26,823 bases of DNA from an uncultured Robinsoniella sp. (GTDB lineage: Bacteria > Bacillota > Clostridia > Lachnospirales > Lachnospiraceae). Both the position numbers and the translations under genes were made by a program. The stretch is from assembly GCA_900539655.1 (NCBI GenBank), contig UQCR01000093.1, forward strand, positions 1-26,823, written 5' to 3'. A model generated the notes under the pieces. That model saw only the letters and a program-made list of their open reading frames with translations. It was not told the DNA's origin and did not search any database. Shown piece after piece: positions 1 through 5,830 of the stretch. Positions within the stretch are counted from its first letter, which is position 1. Each line of letters begins with the position of its first letter.

Positions 1-6
1 CGGATA

Positions 7-126
7 CTAAGCGGGCACTGAACCGAGAAATGCATCAGGATTTCTCGGTGAATGCCCGCGTGCCGCCAAAAAGCGCTCCGCAAAGGTTAGAAAATACCAG
101 TTCTGCGGCAAGCTGACGGAGTCCAT
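7..126 (-). CDS. Small 39-residue ORF, possibly a recurrent Lachnospiraceae micro-ORF
   Basis: A short minus-strand reading frame of 39 codons starts with ATG at 126 and ends with TAG at 9-7. A purine-rich GGGGGTGGG run about eight bases upstream of the ATG could act as a ribosome binding site. The peptide begins MDSVSLPQNWYFLTF and ends FLGSVPA; no domain, signal peptide or membrane segment is visible. The last third of the frame is the strong hairpin at 11-59, so the conservation I suspect could belong to the RNA/DNA structure rather than the peptide. From memory, very similar short peptides recur among hypothetical proteins of gut Lachnospiraceae, but this was not verified. No function is proposed. 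The alternative is a spurious frame across a dispersed structured repeat. Confidence 0.4.
   Translation of the reverse strand: MDSVSLPQNWYFLTFAERFLAARGHSPRNPDAFLGSVPA
11..59. other. Long two-tier inverted repeat (hairpin)
   Basis: GCGGGCA at 11-17 pairs with TGCCCGC at 53-59, and ACCGAGAAAT at 22-31 pairs with ATTTCTCGGT at 40-49. A small internal loop (18-21 against 50-52) separates the two stems and an 8-base apical loop closes the hairpin. That gives 17 perfect pairs, many G-C. No T run follows on either strand, so it is not a standard intrinsic terminator. It lies inside the end of the small minus-strand ORF. Confidence 0.75.
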
Positions 127-366
127 ATCAGTTTCCCACCCCCATCTTTCCGCACACTACCTATATTACACAAAGCGTCCCTTTCTCAGCTAAACCCAAA
201 TTTATACGTAATAGTATGCAATACATCACAATATGTAGAAGATTTATACTGAATAAAGCCGTGCATAGCAGGCTATATAACCCGAATTTGGTGTTAAGCC
301 CCGTAAAGTGAAGCATGCTAGATGACTGAAAATGCAAGATTATAAGAATGAAAGGTGTAACATATA
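127..366. other. Leader/intergenic region upstream of lacI-type gene
   Basis: This is AT-rich noncoding sequence between the small minus-strand ORF and the LacI-family gene. A short inverted repeat ATAGC-AG-GCTAT lies at 265-276 and could be an operator half-pair, but nothing else supports that. I could not choose a convincing -35/-10 pair. The ribosome binding site for the downstream gene is AAAGGTG at 351-357. Confidence 0.5.
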
Positions 367-1377
367 ATGATTACATTAAAAGATATTGCCGAAGAGGCGG
401 GCGTCAGCATTATGACTGTATCCCGCGTAATGAATGGAAATACCACAAAAGTATCGGAAAAAACAGCCGATAAAATAAAGGAAATTGCCGCGAAACGAGG
501 CTACGTTCCCAATTCTTCTGCCCGGGCTCTGGCGGCGAAATCTTCCAGGCTGATTGCCCTTCTCATGCTGTACCATGGTGACGGCAACCCGCTGGAGGAT
601 TCTTATCATGCCATTTTTCTGGGAGAAATTACCCGTTATGTGCAGGAAAAAGGGTATTTTTTAATTCTGCGCTATGTCAGCGACTACAAAGATGTTACTT
701 ACAGCCTGCGCTCCTGGAATGTGGAAGGTGCTATTTTCGTAGGCGGTTTTGACTCTGTCATGAGCGAGATTCTAAGTGCAAATAAAATCCCACTGGTGTT
801 CACAGACAGTTACAGTCCCATAAGCCAGATCACAAATGTAGGGATTGACGATTATAAAGGCGGCAGGCTTGCCGCGGAATATTATATAAAAAGAGGACAT
901 ACTTCCCTTGCTTTTATCAGTCCTGAGATTACCCAGAAAAATGGAGTTGTGGATCAGCGCTTGAAGGGATTTCAGGATGTGCTAAAAGAACACGGATGTC
1001 CATTAAAAGAGGAACTTATTTTTACCTTCCGCGATCCGGTAAATGATCCCTCCCTTGCACTGAAATTAAAGCCCGTTTTATCTGAAGTAACCGGGCTTTT
1101 CGTAACGGCGGACCAAATTGCTTTTTCACTGATCGAAGGATTTAAAAAGTACGACATCCGTGTCCCCGAAGATATCTCTGTAATCGGCTTCGATGATTTC
1201 CCCTTGAGCCGGCAGATTACACCGCCGCTTACCACCATCCGCCAGGACATCATGGAAAAAGCCAAATCAGCTACAAGCCAGCTCTTTCAGCAGTTAGAAG
1301 ACAAAGATGCCTCTCCCGGACAAATCACCCTGGATGTGGAACTGGTGGAACGTGCCTCTGTAAAAAATCTGATATAA
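367..1377 (+). CDS. LacI-family transcriptional regulator
   Basis: This 336-residue protein has the full LacI/GalR layout. An N-terminal helix-turn-helix (residues about 2-21, TLKDIAEEAGVSIMTVSRVM) is followed by the hinge helix ending in NSSARALAAKSS, then a periplasmic-binding-protein-like effector domain (about residues 60-330, with VIGFDDFPLSRQITPPLTTI near the C-terminus). The length is normal for the family, and the ATG has AAAGGTG ten bases upstream. Family members bind palindromic operators and sense sugars or sugar phosphates. The effector cannot be read from sequence. The gene converges on an AraC regulator at 1432 with no clear terminator between them; the MFS transporter at 2571 is the nearest plausible target. 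Control of that transporter is inference. Confidence 0.93.
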   Translation: MITLKDIAEEAGVSIMTVSRVMNGNTTKVSEKTADKIKEIAAKRGYVPNSSARALAAKSSRLIALLMLYHGDGNPLEDSYHAIFLGEITRYVQEKGYFLILRYVSDYKDVTYSLRSWNVEGAIFVGGFDSVMSEILSANKIPLVFTDSYSPISQITNVGIDDYKGGRLAAEYYIKRGHTSLAFISPEITQKNGVVDQRLKGFQDVLKEHGCPLKEELIFTFRDPVNDPSLALKLKPVLSEVTGLFVTADQIAFSLIEGFKKYDIRVPEDISVIGFDDFPLSRQITPPLTTIRQDIMEKAKSATSQLFQQLEDKDASPGQITLDVELVERASVKNLI

Positions 1378-1431
1378 CCAGTGATACCATCCCTAACAGC
1401 GTACGGCCTGTCCTAAATATTTCAAAAGGTA

Positions 1432-2295
1432 CTATTCTTCAATGTCCGTAGAGACGAGACAGTAAGTCTGCCGATACTCTTTGGGCGTCATGCCACGGTA
1501 CTTTTTGAAATTCTTACGGAAATAATCCGCATCCGGATAACCGCACTGGACTGCAATTTCATTTACATTGGCGGTAGTCTCTATAAGCAGCCTGCTCGCC
1601 TTATTCAAACGGTATGTATGAATGGACTCGGTCAAAGTTTTATTATAAATCTCGTGATAAATACGTCCCAGATAATCCGGATTACAGGATAATGCCTCTG
1701 CAATGAGATTCGAAGACAGAGTCTCATTCAAATGCAGGCGGATATACTGGTCTGCCTGATTTGCCAGAACCACTTTAGTTGTACTGATTTCCAGGGGATA
1801 TGCCGAGTCGGATAATTCGCATAAAATCTCCAGCAAGATTAAATTCAATACGGTCCGGTCTTCACTGTAACGTTCCTGCCGCTTTATAAAACGCCGGAAA
1901 AGCTCCACAAATTGTTCGGGCTTTACAAGGCGCACTAATTGAGGCAATGACATCATATCATCCCCCGCTTCTGATTTCTTATCAATCTGGAAATGCATCC
2001 AGTAAAATGTAAGGTCTTTCTCAAACTGTCTGCTTCCCCAGTGATGCCTGCCGGGGAACAATATCAAAGCATGCCCTTTTGGCACTTCAAATTGCTTCCC
2101 TTCTTCATAGATTCCAAGTGTACCTGAATTCACATAAATGATTTCAAAGGAATCAATTGTCCTGTCTGCATGGGTACCAAGTCCCCTGCTCTTAAAATAT
2201 CCGGCGTTCCATGCCGTAACCGGAAGAATTCCCTTTAAGTGTAAAAAGCTTTCCATCATTTCCTCCCATGTATTTTGAAAAGTCGGAATTTTCAT
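1432..2295 (-). CDS. AraC-family transcriptional regulator with cupin-type sensor domain
   Basis: The N-terminal half looks like an AraC arabinose-binding/cupin fold (SFEIIYVNSGTLGIYEEG, then KGHALILFPGRHHWG). The C-terminal roughly 100 residues are a double helix-turn-helix of AraC type, ending NEIAVQCGYPDADYFRKNFK then YRGMTPKEYRQTY. The frame stays open to an ATG at 2367, which has no ribosome site. I chose the ATG at 2295 (MKIPTFQN, 287 residues), where homology-like sequence begins, although its upstream AGAAGAG is about 16 bases away, so the start is uncertain. The gene is divergent from the MFS transporter at 2571, the classic layout for an activator of a sugar transporter. That pairing is inferred from position. 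Confidence 0.9.
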   Translation of the reverse strand: MKIPTFQNTWEEMMESFLHLKGILPVTAWNAGYFKSRGLGTHADRTIDSFEIIYVNSGTLGIYEEGKQFEVPKGHALILFPGRHHWGSRQFEKDLTFYWMHFQIDKKSEAGDDMMSLPQLVRLVKPEQFVELFRRFIKRQERYSEDRTVLNLILLEILCELSDSAYPLEISTTKVVLANQADQYIRLHLNETLSSNLIAEALSCNPDYLGRIYHEIYNKTLTESIHTYRLNKASRLLIETTANVNEIAVQCGYPDADYFRKNFKKYRGMTPKEYRQTYCLVSTDIEE

Positions 2296-2570
2296 GTTAT
2301 TATTGCCATTTCTCTTCTTGTAGAAAACGCCTGTTAATGACAAAATAGAGTTAATTTGATGGCACATTGTGATTCACAGGCAAGCCTGGAAAGAGTAACA
2401 CCACATGCCCATTTAAAGCCTCCTGCAGCGAAGGGCACGCTCACCTGTTGTGTTATGCCGTGGCAATGGCTTATCCGTGAGTGATAAGAGATAGCGTGAA
2501 CAACATCACAAAGCATCAAATTACATACAGAATATCAAATAAAGCGAAAAAAAGAAAGGGTATTTTTATC
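2296..2570. promoter_or_regulatory. Divergent araC / MFS intergenic control region with two dyads
   Basis: The region between the divergent AraC regulator and MFS transporter carries two inverted repeats that could bind a dimeric regulator: CAGGC-AA-GCCTG at 2377-2388 and CTTATC-N7-GATAAG at 2470-2488. The second lies about 80 bases before the transporter start. I could not assign a confident -35/-10 pair. The transporter's ribosome site GAAAGGG is at 2554-2560. Which dyad, if either, is the LacI or AraC operator is unknown. Confidence 0.4.
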
Positions 2571-3884
2571 ATGTATGCTATAACTCACATGAGAACGTTT
2601 ATTTCTGATACCTATTACAGCCGTCAGCCAATGAATGAAGCCGATTTTAAAAGAGCCCGCAGCCTCTTCGTTCTGGAGGGAAGCATGGCAAACGGGGTGC
2701 TCGCCCTGACCAGTGGAGCCTTCCTTTCCGGATACGCAAGTATGATGGGAGCTGATGACTCCTTAAACGGTATAATCGGCGCAATCCCCACATTACTTTG
2801 TGTGGTACAGCTTTTTTCTACGGTAGTTCTGGAAAACCTCCGAGAGAAAAAATTTATCATTGCTTTTCTTGCCCTGATGCACCGCCTGCTGCTGACCCTG
2901 ATTTTCTTTGTGCCTCTGTTTGTCAGAGAACCTGCCTTCCGGCTTGCCGCAGTGGTAGGCATTTTCGCAGCAGCGCATGGGTGTGGAGCATTTATCGGAA
3001 CAGGTGCAGGAAACTGGCTGAGGAAACTGGTACCGGGAAGAGAACTTGGTTCTTATCTTGGTAAAAGGGATGCCAAGGCATTGGCTTTTACCACCATCGT
3101 TTCTCTGTCCATGGGAAAACTGCTGGACTGGTTCCGCGGACAGAATGCCGAACAGGCAGGCTTTTTAACAATTGGTTTGGCAGTCCTTGCCATGACATTT
3201 GTTGATTTCTATTGTTTTTCCTCCGCTAAAGAACCTGTGGAAAAGGAGTACAAAGAACGAACCCGCCTGAAACACGTTTTTACAGAACCGTTAAAAAATA
3301 AAGGTTTTCGTAAAATAATCGGATTTTATGGATTCTGGAATCTGGGACTCCAGATTGCCGCTCCATTTTTCAGTGTATATATGGTTACCGGGCTGAATCT
3401 GGATTATACCTATATGACATTTTTAGGTCTTATTGCCTCCTTATCCAGAGTATTTGCCTCCGGCATCTGGGGAAGACTGGCAGACCGCAAATCATGGCTT
3501 TGGGTTACCAAAACCTCCATGCTGCTTCTTGGATGTGTGCACATCAGCTGGTTCTTTATGACGAAAGAAACCTGCCTGGTTTTGCAGCCTGTTCTGCAGT
3601 CGCTGTCCGGAATTGCCTGGGGTGGTATTGCCATTTCTGTATTTAACGTTCAATATCAATATGCACCGGATAATAATCAAATGCTTTTTGTTGGTGCCAA
3701 CAGTGCCTATGCCGGAATGATCGGTTTTGCATCCAGCCTTTTAGGTGCTGCCCTTTTAGCCATACTGCCTTCCGGAAATCTGTTTGGCATGGCTGTAAAC
3801 GGCATGCAATTCCTGTTCGTGCTGTCAGGCTGTCTGATTATTGGCTGTTCCTTTTATGTACATTTTGTACTGAAGAAGATATAG
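2571..3884 (+). CDS. MFS transporter
   Basis: This hydrophobic protein of 437 residues has about 10-12 predicted membrane helices, for example around GVLALTSGAFLSGYASMMGA, GAIPTLLCVVQLFSTVV, LLLTLIFFVPLFV, LAAVVGIFAAAHGCGAFIG and the C-terminal FLFVLSGCLIIGCSFYVHF. The loop motif GRLADRKSWLW (about residues 302-312) matches the MFS G-x-L-(A/S)-D-R signature. The frame is open from 2481, but the ATG at 2571 is preceded by GAAAGGG at a ten-base spacing, so that start was chosen. The neighbouring LacI and AraC regulators suggest a carbohydrate or glycoside substrate, which is inference; no catabolic enzyme accompanies it. A bidirectional terminator follows 38 bases after the stop. Confidence 0.85.
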   Translation: MYAITHMRTFISDTYYSRQPMNEADFKRARSLFVLEGSMANGVLALTSGAFLSGYASMMGADDSLNGIIGAIPTLLCVVQLFSTVVLENLREKKFIIAFLALMHRLLLTLIFFVPLFVREPAFRLAAVVGIFAAAHGCGAFIGTGAGNWLRKLVPGRELGSYLGKRDAKALAFTTIVSLSMGKLLDWFRGQNAEQAGFLTIGLAVLAMTFVDFYCFSSAKEPVEKEYKERTRLKHVFTEPLKNKGFRKIIGFYGFWNLGLQIAAPFFSVYMVTGLNLDYTYMTFLGLIASLSRVFASGIWGRLADRKSWLWVTKTSMLLLGCVHISWFFMTKETCLVLQPVLQSLSGIAWGGIAISVFNVQYQYAPDNNQMLFVGANSAYAGMIGFASSLLGAALLAILPSGNLFGMAVNGMQFLFVLSGCLIIGCSFYVHFVLKKI

Positions 3885-3922
3885 CGGTTCCTGTAGGGAA
3901 TAAATACAATGCAGCAATACAA

Positions 3923-3968
3923 AAAAGTCTTTTTTCCATAGCTTTAGGAAAAAAGACTTTTATTTTTT
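3923..3968. terminator. Bidirectional intrinsic terminator
   Basis: A perfect 15-bp inverted repeat (AAAAGTCTTTTTTCC at 3923-3937 and GGAAAAAAGACTTTT at 3947-3961) with a 9-base loop is followed on the plus strand by ATTTTTTT. On the minus strand the stem is followed by TTGTATTGC. It sits between the convergent MFS gene and mgsA and can serve both. Confidence 0.9.
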
Positions 3969-3994
3969 TACCATATTCATTTTCAAAACATCTC

Positions 3995-4465
3995 TTATAA
4001 TGTTTTGGCTCTTTCCTGAATATTTCTCTTGAAGTTGATGACCTGATGATTATACTCACTGTCCATAAATTTAGAAGTGATCATAAAGTCTGCGGTAGCC
4101 TTGTTATTTGCGATAGGAATGTCATATACCTGGGCAATTCTAAGAAGTGCCTTAACATCCGGATCATGGGGCTGCGCTTCCAGAGGATCAGAAAAGAAAA
4201 TTACAAAGTTAATATTGCCTTCTACAATTTTAGCACCGATCTGCTGATCTCCACCTAATGGTCCGCTGTTGTAGCCTTTCACAGGAAGTCCTGTCTTGTC
4301 TGTAATCATCCTGGCTGTCGTGCCTGTTCCACAGAGAAAATGATTTTTCAGGATTTCTTTATTCTCCTCACACCATTCAATTAATTCCTGTTTTTTTCCA
4401 TCATGGGCAATCAGGGCAATACTCTTCTGCTTACCGATGGTGAATTCAATGTATTCATCTTTCAT
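3995..4465 (-). CDS. mgsA: Methylglyoxal synthase
   Basis: This enzyme converts dihydroxyacetone phosphate to methylglyoxal and phosphate, a bypass used when phosphorylated sugars accumulate; it is cytoplasmic. The protein has 156 residues, typical for the family. By eye the residues known from the E. coli enzyme are all present with an offset of two: His21-Asp22 (IAHD), Asp73 in SGPLGGDQQIGAKI (catalytic Asp71), Asp93 in FFSDPLEA, and His100/Asp103 in PHDPDVKALLRIA. A strong ribosome site GAGAGGAGC precedes the ATG. The gene is monocistronic and ends at the terminator at 3923-3968. It has no obvious tie to the purine genes beyond. Confidence 0.96.
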   Translation of the reverse strand: MKDEYIEFTIGKQKSIALIAHDGKKQELIEWCEENKEILKNHFLCGTGTTARMITDKTGLPVKGYNSGPLGGDQQIGAKIVEGNINFVIFFSDPLEAQPHDPDVKALLRIAQVYDIPIANNKATADFMITSKFMDSEYNHQVINFKRNIQERAKTL

Positions 4466-4740
4466 AATACAATGCTCCTCTCATGATTCCAATTTAGTAT
4501 TCATCCGCACGCTGAAAATGTTTAAATACAAATGTGCATTTTCTTATGCTTTTCCTGTATTTCCTGTATTTTTTTAATTTCCTTTATTTCTTGAATTTTC
4601 AGACATGCTCAAATTTATTATAATATATATTTTCATTATTTACCATCCTGAAAATATTTTTCTACTATTTGCCCTGTCTGCTCCTTAATTTCCATGTATA
4701 GCCAGTCAAATTGGCATGCCACCATGTTCCTGCTCCATGT
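4466..4740. other. AT-rich noncoding stretch between mgsA and the tandem repeat
   Basis: The part nearest mgsA must contain the mgsA promoter, but no convincing pair of hexamers was found. Around 4550-4600 there is low-complexity pyrimidine-rich sequence with quasi-repeats of TTTCCTGTA and TTTCCTTTA. No RNA gene or hairpin was recognised. Bases 4665-4740 overlap the C-terminal half of the doubtful repeat ORF. Confidence 0.6.
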
Positions 4741-4859
4741 TCCCAATCATCCTTCCATTCATGTTCCCAATCATCATTCCATTCATCTTTCCGTTCATTT
4801 TTGCGTTCATCTTTCCATTCTTCTTTCCATTCTTCTTTCCATTCATGTCCCCTCTGCAT
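4665..4859 (-). CDS. Doubtful small ORF encoding a Trp/Lys/Asp/Glu tetrapeptide repeat
   Basis: A 64-codon minus-strand frame runs across the 12-bp repeat. Residues 5-40 are tetrapeptides of pattern (W/R)-(K/N/E)-(D/E/N/H)-(E/D), for example WKEE, WKDE, RKNE, RKDE, WNDD, WEHE and WKDD. The non-repeat tail ends TWKLRSRQGK. The ATG at 4859 has no ribosome site; AGAGGGG lies just inside the frame and would fit a different frame that is also open (Met-Asn-Gly-Lys repeats). Because the unit length is a multiple of three, open frames are expected by chance. It lies 30 bases downstream of the small membrane protein and could be co-transcribed with it. Coding status is unproven. Confidence 0.25.
   Translation of the reverse strand: MQRGHEWKEEWKEEWKDERKNERKDEWNDDWEHEWKDDWEHGAGTWWHANLTGYTWKLRSRQGK
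4741..4848. repeat. Tandem repeat, nine 12-bp units
   Basis: Nine contiguous 12-bp units run from 4741 to 4848 with consensus TTCCATTCATCT on the plus strand. The first unit and the third, TCCCAATCATC(C/A), alternate with TTCCATTCATGT; units 7 and 8 are identical (TTCCATTCTTCT). A degenerate tenth unit may lie at 4729-4740. The array is pyrimidine-rich on this strand and keeps two reading frames open on the other. Confidence 0.9.
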
Positions 4860-4889
4860 TTCATTTAGCGGTCACTATGCGGAAATGTT

Positions 4890-5123
4890 TTAACACCATT
4901 CCTGGGGATCATCCCCGGATAAAACTTCCTGTCTGCGATCTTCATACATCCGGCTCACGGTGCATATGATAGATAGAATACAAAATGCCCATAACAAAAG
5001 ATGGGAAACCTTGGTATCTACCAGATTCATTGCCGGATTACAAAAATCAAGTACCAGAAATGCACTGAAAACACATGACAGCACCAGTACTATTACCGGA
5101 AATAAGTGAATCAGCCGCTTCAT
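4890..5123 (-). CDS. Small membrane protein with two predicted helices
   Basis: This 77-residue protein has a strong ribosome site (AGGGGGCG, seven bases before the ATG), which supports real translation. Two hydrophobic segments are visible, residues about 6-26 (HLFPVIVLVLSCVFSAFLV) and about 41-58 (LLLWAFCILSIICTVSRMY). A basic N-terminus (MKR) and an acidic/basic tail (MYEDRRQEVLSGDDPQEWC) flank them. No family is recognised. It is followed by the 12-bp repeat array. It is not close to any operon: mocA ends 134 bases upstream on the same strand, and an AT-rich segment with TATATATTATA around 5175 may carry its own promoter. Confidence 0.7.
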   Translation of the reverse strand: MKRLIHLFPVIVLVLSCVFSAFLVLDFCNPAMNLVDTKVSHLLLWAFCILSIICTVSRMYEDRRQEVLSGDDPQEWC

Positions 5124-5257
5124 ATAATCGCCCCCTTTTCTCTTTGTTGCTGCAAAGAAAAATTGTCCTGTATAATATATATGCTGCGTTAACGAAATAT
5201 ATTCCCTGTATCACACAACGAATCCTGCCTGAATTCGCCCTGTCCTGACTGAAGCTT

Positions 5258-5830
5258 TCATGAAAGGCTGTCTACGTCTTCTAATTCTCTGCCCTCCGGC
5301 AGCTCATAATACACCACATCCTGATTATGGCAGTTTAGAACTTTTTTCCCGCCTGTATCGCCGCTAAGACTCATCAGTTCTTCTTTATATTTCCAGTGGA
5401 AGATCACCGGATTACCGGTTTGTTCCTGATATTTCAGACAGGCAATGCCTTTTTTAGACAACTGCCAGGTTTCAATGAGCTTATCAATGGTTTTTGCTGT
5501 TAGCCAGGGCTGATCACATACCGCAAAACAGATTCCGTCAAAAGGCTTATTTTCTGTTAAGAGTGCTGTTATGCCTAACTGTATAGAGTGTGATATCCCC
5601 CAGTCACTATGCGCATTATAGATGGTACAATACCCTTGTTTATCCATTTCCTGCTCTATCCTGGGATACTGGGTCACTATAATTTTTGATTCAAACAGAT
5701 CGGCGGGCAATTTTTCTATTTCCCTCACAATATGAAGATACATAGGGATTCCCTCTATCTCATGGAGCAGTTTATTGCTTTTAAAACGACGGCTGTTTCC
5801 AGCCGCCAGTAAGATCAATGCCAGGTTCAT
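5258..5830 (-). CDS. mocA: MocA/MobA-like molybdenum cofactor nucleotidyltransferase
   Basis: This 190-residue member of the MobA-like NTP transferase family attaches CMP (or GMP) to molybdopterin. Molybdenum hydroxylases of the xanthine dehydrogenase family use the cytosine dinucleotide form in bacteria, so MocA activity is the likelier choice; this is inference from family knowledge. The nucleotide-binding signature LAAGNSRRFKSNKLL is at residues 8-22, and the metal-binding Asp lies in VCDQPW (Asp106). A GNPVIFHWKYKEELMSLSGD motif and the terminal LEDVDS (where family members have DIDTPED-like sequence) also fit. The ATG overlaps the stop of the xdhA-like gene by four bases (ATGA), so it is translationally coupled as the last gene of the operon. 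No good terminator was found after it. Confidence 0.88.
   Translation of the reverse strand: MNLALILLAAGNSRRFKSNKLLHEIEGIPMYLHIVREIEKLPADLFESKIIVTQYPRIEQEMDKQGYCTIYNAHSDWGISHSIQLGITALLTENKPFDGICFAVCDQPWLTAKTIDKLIETWQLSKKGIACLKYQEQTGNPVIFHWKYKEELMSLSGDTGGKKVLNCHNQDVVYYELPEGRELEDVDSLS

Noticed and set aside
11..59. Intrinsic terminator
   Set aside because: The stem is strong, but neither strand has a following T run.
4741..4848. CRISPR-like array
   Set aside because: The units are contiguous 12-bp tandem repeats with no spacers, and no cas gene is nearby.
4694..4969. Plus-strand Ser/His-rich reading frames across the tandem repeat
   Set aside because: They stay open only because the unit length is a multiple of three; there is no ribosome site, and they overlap the better-supported minus-strand membrane protein gene.
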